Shown: positions 32,786 through 43,704 of the stretch, piece by piece | Numbering within the stretch: the stretch's first letter is position 1 | How the letters are laid out: every line of letters starts with the position of its first letter | Origin: CAITJF01 sp032654645 | GTDB taxonomy: Bacteria > Pseudomonadota > Gammaproteobacteria > Burkholderiales > Gallionellaceae | DNA length: 64,000 nt | Direction of reading: 5' to 3' | Assembly (NCBI GenBank): GCA_032654645.1 | Contig: JAULAW010000005.1 | Coordinates: forward strand, 124,001 to 188,000 | Notes under the pieces: model-generated | Database searches by the model: none | Seen by the model: only the letters and a program-made list of their open reading frames with translations | What the model was told of the DNA's origin: nothing | Translations under genes and position numbers: made by a program

Positions 32786-34597
32786 ATGAACCAATACCCG
32801 TTGTGGAAGTACCTGCTGATCTTTCTGGCGCTCATTCTGGGGCTGGTCTTTACCCTGCCCAATTTCTACGGTGAGTCTCCCGCAGTGCAGGTACAGCCGT
32901 TGCGCTCCAGCATCAAGGCCGACAGCGTATTGTTTAAGCGGGTGGAAGATGCCCTCAGGGCTGCCAAACTCGATCCTGAAGCGATTGCGCTGGATTCCGT
33001 CGGTGTCAAGGCGCGGTTCAGCAACACCGATAGCCAGATCAAGGCCAAGGACGTATTGCAAACACAACTGGGTGAGGATTATGTGGTGGCGCTGAACCTG
33101 GTGTCACGCTCACCGCAGTGGCTGACCGGCATCAATGCGCTGCCCATGTATCTCGGGCTGGATTTGCGCGGCGGCGTGCATTTCCTGTTGCAGATAGACA
33201 TGAAGGGCGCGCTGGACAAGGCGATGGAATCCGCTTCCGGCGATATACGCAGCACCTTGCGCGAACAGAATATCGCTTACGCCGGGGTGAGCCGCGACGG
33301 TAAAGCGGCAACGGTCAAATTCCGCGACGCTGAAGCGCGCGGCAAAGGGGAAGCCGAACTCAAGCAGCGCTTCGGCGGTCTGGCATTCAGCGAAAAGGAT
33401 GAAGGCGGCGAATACCTGCTACTCGTCACACTTAATCCGGTGGAGGAAAAGCGCATACAGGACTCCGCCGTGCAACAGAACCTGATTACGCTACGCAACC
33501 GCGTCAACGAACTGGGCGTTGCCGAGCCGGTAATCCAGCAGCAGGGGGTGGATCGCATTGTGGTGCAGTTGCCCGGCGTGCAGGACACGGCGCGCGCGAA
33601 AGACATTCTGGGCCGTACCGCGACGCTGGAAGTGCGCATGGTGGATGAGGAGCATACCTTTGTCGAGGGCTCCCCCGTGCCGTTCGGCGCCGAGATGTTC
33701 AAGGAGAGGGATGGCACCCCGCTGCTGGTGAAGAAAAACGTGGTTCTTACCGGCGAGCGTATTAACGATGCGCAACCCGGCTTCGATAGCCGCAACAATG
33801 AGCCTGCCGTGCATATCAACCTGGATGGCGTGGGCGCGCGCAAATTCAAGGAGGCGACGCGAGAAAACGTCGGCAAGCGCATGGCGATTATCCTGTTCGA
33901 AAAGGGCAGGGGTGAGATCGTTACGGCCCCGGTCATCCGCGAAGAAATCGGCGGCGGACGTGTGCAGATCACCGGAAAGATGGACACCACAGAAGCGCAG
34001 GATACCGCTCTGCTGTTGCGCGCCGGCGCATTGGCGGCCCCGATGGAGATCGTCGAGGAGCGCACCGTCGGCCCCAGCCTCGGTGCGGACAACATCGCGC
34101 GCGGCTTCCGCTCCACCCAGATCGGCTTTGCCGCCATCGCGGTTTTCATGATCGCCTACTACCTGATGTTCGGCACGGTTTCCGTGCTGGCGCTGGGCGC
34201 CAACCTGCTGCTGCTGGTGGCGCTGCTGTCCATGCTGCAAGCCACGCTGACGTTGCCCGGCATGGCGGGTATCGCGCTGACGCTGGGCATGGCGATCGAC
34301 TCCAACGTGCTGATCAACGAGCGCATCCGCGAGGAGTTGCGCATGGGAAATACGCCACAGGCATCCATACACGCGGGCTACGAGCAGGCGTTCGGCACCA
34401 TACTCGATTCCAACATCACCACCCTGATCGCGGGCATCGCGCTGTTCATGTTCGGCTCCGGCCCGGTGCGCGGCTTCGCGGTAGTGCTGTGCCTGGGCAT
34501 TATGACCTCGATGTTCAGCGCGGTGCTGGTATCGCGCGCGCTGGTTAACCTGGTTTACGGCCGCAGGGTCAGGCTGGCTAAGGTCTCCATCGGTTAA
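32786..34597 (+). CDS. secD: Protein translocase subunit SecD
   Basis: 603 residues: first helix (YLLIFLALILGLVFTLPNFY), large periplasmic P1 domain, LGLDLRGGVHFLLQID (conserved D-L-R-G-G motif) and five C-terminal helices with GMAIDSNVLINERIREE, the proton-path region. It pulls exported chains across the membrane using the proton gradient, together with SecF. It starts 21 bases after yajC. Confidence 0.97.
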   Translation: MNQYPLWKYLLIFLALILGLVFTLPNFYGESPAVQVQPLRSSIKADSVLFKRVEDALRAAKLDPEAIALDSVGVKARFSNTDSQIKAKDVLQTQLGEDYVVALNLVSRSPQWLTGINALPMYLGLDLRGGVHFLLQIDMKGALDKAMESASGDIRSTLREQNIAYAGVSRDGKAATVKFRDAEARGKGEAELKQRFGGLAFSEKDEGGEYLLLVTLNPVEEKRIQDSAVQQNLITLRNRVNELGVAEPVIQQQGVDRIVVQLPGVQDTARAKDILGRTATLEVRMVDEEHTFVEGSPVPFGAEMFKERDGTPLLVKKNVVLTGERINDAQPGFDSRNNEPAVHINLDGVGARKFKEATRENVGKRMAIILFEKGRGEIVTAPVIREEIGGGRVQITGKMDTTEAQDTALLLRAGALAAPMEIVEERTVGPSLGADNIARGFRSTQIGFAAIAVFMIAYYLMFGTVSVLALGANLLLLVALLSMLQATLTLPGMAGIALTLGMAIDSNVLINERIREELRMGNTPQASIHAGYEQAFGTILDSNITTLIAGIALFMFGSGPVRGFAVVLCLGIMTSMFSAVLVSRALVNLVYGRRVRLAKVSIG

Positions 34598-34611
34598 GGA
34601 AGAGGCGATAA

Positions 34612-35544
34612 ATGGAATTTTTCAGGATCAAACACGATATCCCGTTCATGAGTTATGGGCGGTACACCACCGCCATTTCACTGGTGACTTTCCTGTTCGC
34701 GGTATTTTTCCTCGCCACGCGCGGATTAAATTTCGGCGTGGATTTTACCGGCGGTACGGTGATAGAAATCCATTACGCACAGCCCGCCGACCTGAACAAG
34801 GTGCGCGAGCAGCTTGGCGGCATGGGGCTGCACGATGCGCTGGTGCAAAATTTCGGTTCCAGCAAGGACGTGCTGATACAGGTGCCGCTCAAGCAAAATA
34901 CTTCGGGCGCAAAACTGAGCGAGCAGGTGTTCGGCGCGCTGCGCCAGCAGGATGCGGGCGTGGAAATGCGCCGCGTCGAATTTGTCGGCCCGCAGGTGGG
35001 CAAGGAATTGGTGGAGAATGGAGCGATGGCGCTGCTGCTGGTATCGCTCGGCATTGTCTGCTACCTGTGGCTGCGTTTCGAATGGAAGTTCGGCTTGGCC
35101 GCGATCATCGCCAACCTGCATGACGTGGTCATCATCCTCGGCTTCTTCGCTTTCTTCCAGTGGGAATTTTCGTTGTCCGTGCTGGCGGCGGTGCTGGCGG
35201 TGCTGGGTTATTCGGTGAATGAATCGGTGGTGGTATTTGACCGGATACGCGAAAACTTCCGCAAAATGCGCAAGACCGAAGTGGCCGGGATCATAGACAA
35301 CGCCATCACCCGCACCATGTCGCGCACCATCATCACCCACGGCTGCACGCAGATGATGGTAACCGCCATGCTGTTCCTCGGCGGCGAGACACTGCACTAT
35401 TTTGCGCTGGCGCTGACCATCGGCATCCTGTTCAGCATCTACTCTTCCGTGTTGGTCGCCAGCCCGTTGCTGATGATGTTCGGCGTGTCGCGCGAAGATT
35501 TCATCAAACCGGAAAAAACCGAAGCGGAAGAAGTTCTTCCGTAG
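34612..35544 (+). CDS. secF: Protein translocase subunit SecF
   Basis: 310 residues with the SecF start FRIKHDIPFMSYGRYTTAIS, the motif FGVDFTGGTVIEIHY and six helices including GYSVNESVVVFDRIRENFRK. It follows secD by 14 bases. Downstream lies a GCCAGC-GACTTT-GCTGGC hairpin at about 35587-35604, without a T run, which may protect the mRNA end. Confidence 0.97.
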   Translation: MEFFRIKHDIPFMSYGRYTTAISLVTFLFAVFFLATRGLNFGVDFTGGTVIEIHYAQPADLNKVREQLGGMGLHDALVQNFGSSKDVLIQVPLKQNTSGAKLSEQVFGALRQQDAGVEMRRVEFVGPQVGKELVENGAMALLLVSLGIVCYLWLRFEWKFGLAAIIANLHDVVIILGFFAFFQWEFSLSVLAAVLAVLGYSVNESVVVFDRIRENFRKMRKTEVAGIIDNAITRTMSRTIITHGCTQMMVTAMLFLGGETLHYFALALTIGILFSIYSSVLVASPLLMMFGVSREDFIKPEKTEAEEVLP

Positions 35545-35667
35545 GGATGTCTCTAAAAATTCAAATTCCGTCATTCCAGCGAATAGCCAGCGACTTTGCT
35601 GGCGTTCTAAGCCAGCTAAGCCGAATGTCTAGTAGTTTCATCAGGCGGGAATGGCGATTTCTGAGGC

Positions 35668-36318
35668 TTGCATGCTGTGGATTTATTAGCCGCGTTTATT
35701 GACATCGTCCTGCATCTGGACACGCATCTGTTGGCGCTTACCCAGCAATACGGTGAGTGGGTGTATGCCATTCTGTTCCTGATTATCTTCTGTGAAACCG
35801 GACTGGTGATCGCGCCCTTCCTGCCGGGTGACTCGCTGCTGTTCGTGGCGGGTGCGCTATGCGGCATGGGTACACTGGAGCCTGGCCTGCTTGCGCCGCT
35901 GCTCATGCTGGCAGCATTCTCCGGCGACAACACCAACTACTGGATCGGACGGCTCATCGGTACGCGCCTGATCCAGCGCACCAATTCACGATTCATCAAA
36001 CACGAGCACTTGGAAAAGACCCGCACCTTTTACGATAAGCACGGCGGCAAGACCATCCTGTTTGCGCGCTTTCTACCCATCATCCGCACTTTTGCGCCTT
36101 TTGTGGCGGGCATCGGTTTGATGCGCTACCGCCTGTTCGTGTTGTTCAGTGCGCTAGGCAGTGTGGTATGGATAGGTTTTTTTACCGCCGGGGGTTACTT
36201 CTTTGGCAATATCCCCATCATTAAAAACAACCTTACCTTGATGGTTTTGGGTATCGTCATAATTTCCCTCCTGCCTGCGATCCGGGAGTTTATCCGCCAT
36301 CGCAGGGCGGGGAGTTAA
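35668..36318 (+). CDS. DedA-family membrane protein
   Basis: 216 residues from TTG 35668 (or GTG 35677; TGAGG at about 35662 favours the former only weakly). SNARE-associated/DedA domain: FCETGLVIAPFLPGDSLLFV, then ANYWIGRLIG-like NTNYWIGRLIGTRL and the conserved F-x-R-F-x-P-x-x-R in TILFARFLPIIRTFAPFVAG. DedA proteins act in lipid carrier (undecaprenyl phosphate or phosphatidylethanolamine) flipping and membrane homeostasis. The last helix is followed by a basic tail. Confidence 0.9.
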   Translation: MHAVDLLAAFIDIVLHLDTHLLALTQQYGEWVYAILFLIIFCETGLVIAPFLPGDSLLFVAGALCGMGTLEPGLLAPLLMLAAFSGDNTNYWIGRLIGTRLIQRTNSRFIKHEHLEKTRTFYDKHGGKTILFARFLPIIRTFAPFVAGIGLMRYRLFVLFSALGSVVWIGFFTAGGYFFGNIPIIKNNLTLMVLGIVIISLLPAIREFIRHRRAGS

Positions 36319-36422
36319 GCCACAGCGCTGTGTTAGTTAGTGGTTGTCCGGATTTGAACCGTGTACCATACCCATCCGGTGCATTGCGTTTGTGACTCTC
36401 GCATAATCAAGAGAATTTGAAT

Positions 36423-38336
36423 ATGGCCAACTCCAAGTTTGAGGAACTCAAGGCAGGCGACCGTTTGCCCTCTCCCAAAGGTTCAGCCTTGCGGGTGATC
36501 CAGTTGACCCGCAAAGATGACGTAACAAACCAGGAGATTGCCCAGGCAATCAAGTCTGACCCCGCTTTGTCCGGACGTATTATCAAGGTGACCAATGCGT
36601 TCCTGGGGTACCAGACGCGGCCTGTCGCGTCCGTAGTGGATGCGGTTGCGATATTGGGTTTGAACACGGTGCGGCAATTGGTGTTGGCTTTTTCATTGGT
36701 GGATAACAGCCGTAGCGGTGCATGCAAGGCGTTCGATTACCAGGCCTTCTGGTTGCGCTCGTTACTGACGGCGATTGCCGCGCAAAATCTGGTTTCTCGC
36801 AGTGGCATCGGGTCGCAGGAAGAAATCTTCACCCTCGGCTTGCTCGGACAAATTGGTTCCTTGGCGCTGGCGACAGTCTATCCGCAGGAATATGCGCTCA
36901 TTATCGGGAAGGACGCATCATGCGCGGGCCCCGAATTTGCCCATCTTGAGAGCGCCGAGTTCGGGATTGACCACAACCAGATGACGCAGGCGATGCTGGC
37001 GGACTGGGGTATGCCGAGAGTATTTCAGGAAGTCGCCTTGCACCATGAGGATCCGGCCCAGTCCAATTTTGATGAGGATAGCCGTGACTGGCGTCTGTTG
37101 AATGCGCTGCATGTTGCGAACTATTTTTCCAAGATGTGTTTGGCCCAGGAGCCGCACCGGCGCAAATTGGCGTCCAATTTGATCCTGATGGCCGCCCGGC
37201 TGGGCGTGGAATCGGGCATGCTCACCGAGATTGGCGACAAGGTGGTGCGCGAAAGCCATGAGTGGAGCAACCTATGCGGCATCCGTCCGGCGCAGGTTCC
37301 CCCATTTGCGGATTTGTTTAAAGCGGTGCCGCTTAAACCGGAAATGATTGAGGCGGGGGAGCTGCCGGATGGTGAAGGTGCATTCTATAAATTGCGCATC
37401 TTGCTGGTGGACGATGACCGTGCTGTGCTGATGTTGTTGAAAGTGCTGCTGGAAAAATCCGGGCATACCGTGCTCACGGCCCGCGATGGGATAGAAGCGT
37501 TAAGCTTGGTCGAGAAATTCGCGCCGCAAATGGTTATCACCGACTGGATCATGCCGAAAATGGATGGCATCGAATTTTGCAAAACACTCAGGCGTAACCC
37601 TGCATGGCGCAATATCTATGTGTTCATCATGACGGCGCAGGAAAGCACGGACAGGCTGGTGGAGGCATTTGAGGCCGGGGCGAACGATTATCTGACCAAA
37701 CCGGTAAACACCAAGGTGCTGGGGGCAAGGTTGGGTGCCGGACAACGCGTGGTGCAGTTGCAGGAGGAACTGGAGTTTGACCGCCAGCAGCTGCATAAAT
37801 TTTCTGAAGAATTGGCGGCTTCCAACCAGCGGCTGCAGCAATTGGCGCTTACCGATGAACTCACCGGGTTGCCCAACCGCCGTTCCGCGAACGAGCATCT
37901 GGAACGGCAATGGGCAATAGCGGAGCGCAGCGGTCGCCCGCTATCTTGCATGATGGTGGATATAGATCATTTCAAGCAGGTCAACGACACTTACGGCCAC
38001 AAAGCGGGAGACGATGTGCTGAAACGGGTGGCCGATACCTTGAATCAGTCGGTGCGCAAACAGGATGTGGTGTGCCGTTTTGGCGGCGAGGAGTTTCTGG
38101 TGATATGCCCGGAAATACCGGCGGAGCAGGCATATCAATATGCGGAGAGACTGCGCCATGGTGTCAATGGAATTGTTATCCATGGTGCGCGTGGCCGGGA
38201 TTTTAAACTCTCTATCAGTATCGGGCTGGCAAGCAAAGAACCCGTATTGCTGGGCACCGAAATGTTGCTGCAACTTGCCGATAAACGGCTATATGCCGCG
38301 AAAAACGCCGGACGCAACCGCACGGTTGCAAATTAA
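36423..38336 (+). CDS. HDOD-receiver-GGDEF signalling protein
   Basis: 637 residues from ATG 36423. Residues about 10-210 form an HDOD domain (DVTNQEIAQAIKSDPALSGR, SVVDAVAILGLNTVRQLVLA); about 325-445 a response receiver (ILLVDDDRAVLMLLKVLLEK, phospho-Asp in MVITDWIMPKMDG, Lys in NDYLTKPVN); a short coiled linker; and about 475-637 a GGDEF domain with DELTGLPNRR and the active-site form RFGGEEFLV. It is thus a likely active diguanylate cyclase under phosphorelay control. No RxxD inhibitory site was seen five residues before GGEEF. No histidine kinase gene is adjacent. Confidence 0.93.
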   Translation: MANSKFEELKAGDRLPSPKGSALRVIQLTRKDDVTNQEIAQAIKSDPALSGRIIKVTNAFLGYQTRPVASVVDAVAILGLNTVRQLVLAFSLVDNSRSGACKAFDYQAFWLRSLLTAIAAQNLVSRSGIGSQEEIFTLGLLGQIGSLALATVYPQEYALIIGKDASCAGPEFAHLESAEFGIDHNQMTQAMLADWGMPRVFQEVALHHEDPAQSNFDEDSRDWRLLNALHVANYFSKMCLAQEPHRRKLASNLILMAARLGVESGMLTEIGDKVVRESHEWSNLCGIRPAQVPPFADLFKAVPLKPEMIEAGELPDGEGAFYKLRILLVDDDRAVLMLLKVLLEKSGHTVLTARDGIEALSLVEKFAPQMVITDWIMPKMDGIEFCKTLRRNPAWRNIYVFIMTAQESTDRLVEAFEAGANDYLTKPVNTKVLGARLGAGQRVVQLQEELEFDRQQLHKFSEELAASNQRLQQLALTDELTGLPNRRSANEHLERQWAIAERSGRPLSCMMVDIDHFKQVNDTYGHKAGDDVLKRVADTLNQSVRKQDVVCRFGGEEFLVICPEIPAEQAYQYAERLRHGVNGIVIHGARGRDFKLSISIGLASKEPVLLGTEMLLQLADKRLYAAKNAGRNRTVAN

Positions 38337-38365
38337 CGCGAACATCACATAGCGATTCCTTGTCT

Positions 38366-38386
38366 CTCTCCCCCGCTGGGGGAGAG
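38366..38386. repeat. Palindrome CTCTCCCCC-GCT-GGGGGAGAG
   Basis: A perfect 9-bp inverted repeat with a 3-base loop 30 bases after the GGDEF gene. There is no T run; it may act as a weak terminator or belong to an interspersed repeat. Confidence 0.55.
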
Positions 38387-39041
38387 ACCGCAGCCGCCAA
38401 TTTTTCGCCCGAATTGAACCCATGAACCAAAAGCGTAGCGAGAACGAGCGCTCCTACATACGACGGTATTCACAGAGCACCAAGGTTCATGGGTAAGTAG
38501 GAGAGAGGGAAAGGACACGGCGGCGTTCATTTTCTGTGGTGGCGATGCCGCTATGCCCGTTAGGTTGTGATCTGCGTTATCCCGTTCAGCCGGTTCTTAT
38601 CCCAGTGGGCGATGGCCCAGTTCAGCACCGAATTTAAATCATAGCCGGATAATTCAGCCGGAGGCTCCTGGCGCAGAAAAGTTAGTGCGCGCAGCAGTGT
38701 GCGAACCGCATTATTTGTATCTACCGGGGCGGCGAGCGTCTGTTTGCTGAGTTTCTCGCCCCGCGCATTCACCGCGATGGGCAGGTGCATGTAGGCTGGG
38801 GTGGTTAATCCCCGCAACTGTTGCAGATATATCTGGCGTGTAGTGGAATGGAGCAGGTCAGCGCCGCGCACCACATGTGTGATGCCCTGAAAGGCGTCAT
38901 CCACCACCACCGCAAGCTGGTAAGCGAACAATCCGTCGGCGCGCAGCACCACGAAATCGCCGATCTCGTTCTCCAGATGTTGGGTGATGCGCCCTTGCAG
39001 CGCATCGTCGAAGCCAATTGTTCCATTCTCATTTTGAGATA

Positions 39042-39069
39042 CGTCATTCCCGCGCAGGCGGGAATGACG
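39042..39069. repeat. 28-base REP-like palindrome inside gluQ
   Basis: CGTCATTCCCGC and GCGGGAATGACG (12-bp arms) surround GCAG. The core ATTCCCGC-N4-GCGGGAAT also occurs at 46470-46489 and 46567-46586. In gluQ it is read as part of the protein. Confidence 0.85.
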
Positions 39070-39535
39070 GGCGAGGCGACCTGCCCGCACCCGCCATGCC
39101 ATCATTCGCGCTGAGTAATTCCCTTCTCCATTTTTGGAAGAGCCGGAGAGGGGGCGAATCCTATCGCGACACGTTCCCGGATAGATCAACCCGTCTATGC
39201 CGTGCAGTGCCGAATCGGCAATTTCCTTGCGGCTGCACGCGCAGGGGTAGAGCAGATTTTCTGCGCGCAGCCGCTCGAAGGCTGACTGGTAGGCGGCAGT
39301 GCGCTGGCTTTGGTTGATAACGGTTTCATTCCAGTGCAGGCCGCAAGCTTCCAGCGCCCTGAGAATGTCGTCGGCAGCCCCTTTGACGGTGCGTGGGGTG
39401 TCGAGGTCTTCGATGCGCACCAGCCAGATCCCGTTATGGTATTTCGCGTCGAGATAACTGCCGAGAGCCGCAACCAATGAGCCAAAATGTAGCGGGCCGG
39501 TGGGGGAGGGGGCGAAGCGCCCCCTGTAAACTGTG

Positions 39536-41788
<2,253 letters not shown>

Positions 41789-41791
41789 GAT

Positions 41792-42100
41792 TTATGTCCC
41801 CTTCAGTTCGCATCGTAGCGGATGCTCGCGCTGTTTGGCAAATGTAGTTACTTGCGCCACTTTGGCTTCCGCAATGTCCCTCGGGTAGATACCGCAGACT
41901 GCGGAACCCTCCTTATGCACTTGGAGCATCACCTGCGTGGCGCGTTCACGGTTCATTGCAAAAAATGTCTGTAAAACTTCGATGACAAAGTCCATTGTCG
42001 TGTAATCATCGTTGATCAACAATACCTTGTACAGGCTGGGCGGCTTGCTCTTGCCCCGCTCCACTTCCAGCAAGTCAGCGTTTCCGAGTTTCGTCTTCAT
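41792..42100 (-). CDS. clpS: ClpS adaptor of the N-end rule pathway
   Basis: 102 residues. PPSLYKVLLINDDYTTMDFV and VMLQVHKEGSAVCGIYPRDIAEAK carry the N-degron pocket (D-D-Y-T-T-M-D) and the ClpA-binding helix. It delivers N-end-rule substrates to ClpAP. The gene faces the cold-shock gene across a 236-base divergent region. Confidence 0.96.
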   Translation of the reverse strand: MKTKLGNADLLEVERGKSKPPSLYKVLLINDDYTTMDFVIEVLQTFFAMNRERATQVMLQVHKEGSAVCGIYPRDIAEAKVAQVTTFAKQREHPLRCELKGT

Positions 42101-42336
42101 TTAATGTTGATAATTCTTGCATCATACTGGAACGTATATTTGACGATTAGAACAGCTTTTTCAAGCGTATTCTGAAAAAAAAGTTGCATATCCACTTGAC
42201 GGTACGGGTATTACAGGAGTAAAAAGCGCGTGGGTGTTTGAATCAAGTTATCTGCAGTACTGGTTTTGCCATGCGCGGTCTTGGAATTCAAACAGTTTGA
42301 CGGGAATCCACCCGGTTTTTTAGTTAAGGAAGTTAC

Positions 42337-42540
42337 ATGGCAAACGGTACAGTTAAGTGGTTCAACGATGCAAAAGGTTTTGGTTTCATTACTCCGGATG
42401 ATGGTAGCGAAGATCTATTCGCGCACTTCTCCGCGATCAACATGAGCGGTTTCAAGACTCTCAAAGAAGGCCAGAAAGTTACCTTTGATATAGTGCAAGG
42501 TCCTAAAGGCAAGCAAGCTTCCAACATCCAGGCTCCTTAA
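42337..42540 (+). CDS. cspD: Cold-shock domain protein (CspA/CspD type)
   Basis: 67 residues, a single cold-shock domain with RNP1 KGFGFIT and RNP2 DLFAHFSAI. TAAGGAAG precedes the ATG. It binds single-stranded RNA/DNA. Position next to clpS-clpA is that of cspD in many proteobacteria, but paralogues cannot be told apart by sequence alone. The upstream leader is long, as is usual for csp mRNAs. Confidence 0.92.
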   Translation: MANGTVKWFNDAKGFGFITPDDGSEDLFAHFSAINMSGFKTLKEGQKVTFDIVQGPKGKQASNIQAP

Positions 42541-42560
42541 TCGTTTCTTGAGTTGGTAAA

Positions 42561-42594
42561 AAAAGCCCGGCACATCAAAGTGCCGGGCTTTTTG
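42561..42594 (+). terminator. Intrinsic terminator after the cold-shock gene
   Basis: AAGCCCGGCAC (42563-42573), loop ATCAAA, GTGCCGGGCTT (42580-42590), then TTT. An 11-bp stem with A run upstream and T run downstream. Confidence 0.92.
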
Positions 42595-42730
42595 CTTTGG
42601 TATTCCGAGCGTCCGCACTCAAGATGCCAAGCTTAGCAATTCCAGTGAGGCAACGGAATGGATCGCGTCCTGCCGGGCGAACAAACGATTGATATGGTCG
42701 AGCCAAGTGCGTGGCGAAAGTCTGCTGAGG

Positions 42731-42743
42731 TATAATGCGCGCC
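42731..42743 (+). promoter_or_regulatory. fmdB promoter -10 box with GCGCGCC discriminator
   Basis: TATAAT (42731-42736) followed by GCGCGCC, identical to the panD arrangement and about 36 bases before the fmdB-like start. It probably drives the fmdB-DUF502-aspS set. Confidence 0.6.
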
Positions 42744-42771
42744 TTTGTAAATTACCCGATAGGAGAATGCC

Positions 42772-43044
42772 ATGCCTATTTACGCTTACGGTTGTTCCAG
42801 TTGCGGCCTGCAAAAAGATGTGATGCAGAAAATGAGTGATTCGCCGCTTACCACCTGCCCCGAATGCGGCAAGAAGACTTTCGTCAAACAATTAACCGCT
42901 GCCGGTTTTCAATTGAAGGGTAGCGGCTACTATGCTACTGACTTCAAGAATAGCAACCAGCCCAAGCCCAAGGCGGAACCTGAACCCGCTTGCGCGCCTT
43001 GTGCCAGTGCCGGTTCTTGCCCGATGGCGAGTGGCAACGCGTGA
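42772..43044 (+). CDS. FmdB-family zinc-ribbon protein
   Basis: 90 residues. MPIYAYGCSSCGLQKDVMQK and CPECGKKTFVKQLTAAGFQLKGSGYYATDF form the family's CxxC...CxxC ribbon and following aromatic motif. The end (EPACAPCASAGSCPMA) adds further Cys pairs. Function unknown, suggested as a regulator. GGAG precedes the ATG. It overlaps the next gene by four bases, and this trio before aspS is typical of betaproteobacteria. Confidence 0.9.
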   Translation: MPIYAYGCSSCGLQKDVMQKMSDSPLTTCPECGKKTFVKQLTAAGFQLKGSGYYATDFKNSNQPKPKAEPEPACAPCASAGSCPMASGNA

Positions 43045-43676
43045 AAAAATATCTGCTAACCGGCTTGTTGATCTGGGTGCCGCTCGGCATCACCATCTGG
43101 GTGTTGAAAATTACGATCAGCACGATGGATCAGAGCTTGCTGTTGCTGCCGGATAAGTTGCATCCGGACAAACTGCTCGGTATCCACATTCCCGGTTTGG
43201 GTGTAATTCTCACTGTGGCGATTGTGGTCGGCACCGGCTTGCTGGCGCGCAATGTTTTCGGGCAGCACCTGTTGGTATACTGGGACGGTCTGTTGCGCCG
43301 CATCCCGTTCGTGAGTGCGATTTACAACAGTGTGAAGCAGGTGAGCGATACCTTGTTGTCCAGCGACGGGCAGGCCTTCCGCAAGGTGCTGCTGGTGCGC
43401 TACCCCCATCCCGAAGCATGGTCGCTGGCGTTCCAGACCAGCGTGGCTGAAGGAGAAATTGCATCGCACATGGATGGCGAATATTTGGGAGTGTTCATTC
43501 CCACCACACCCAGCCCGGTAAACGGTTTTTATTTTTATGTGCGCAAGGCCGATACCATCGAACTCAATATCAGCGTGGATGTGGCGCTGAAATCCATTAT
43601 TTCGATGGGTGTAGTTGCTCCTGTCTCCAATGCCTTGCCTGCCGGTATTCCGAATCCCGCCAGCAACCCGAATTAA
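43041..43676 (+). CDS. DUF502 membrane protein
   Basis: 211 residues from GTG 43041, overlapping the fmdB-like stop (GTGA). Two helices (YLLTGLLIWVPLGITIWVLK, LGVILTVAIVVGTGLLARNV) then RIPFVSAIYNSVKQVSDTLL and a cytosolic C-domain (GVFIPTTPSPVNGFYFYV, the TTPxPxxG motif). Family role unknown, although the order fmdB-DUF502-aspS is widely conserved. Confidence 0.92.
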   Translation: MKKYLLTGLLIWVPLGITIWVLKITISTMDQSLLLLPDKLHPDKLLGIHIPGLGVILTVAIVVGTGLLARNVFGQHLLVYWDGLLRRIPFVSAIYNSVKQVSDTLLSSDGQAFRKVLLVRYPHPEAWSLAFQTSVAEGEIASHMDGEYLGVFIPTTPSPVNGFYFYVRKADTIELNISVDVALKSIISMGVVAPVSNALPAGIPNPASNPN

Positions 43677-43704
43677 CTCCCTGATTTTTCCAGACTGAAC
43701 TGAC

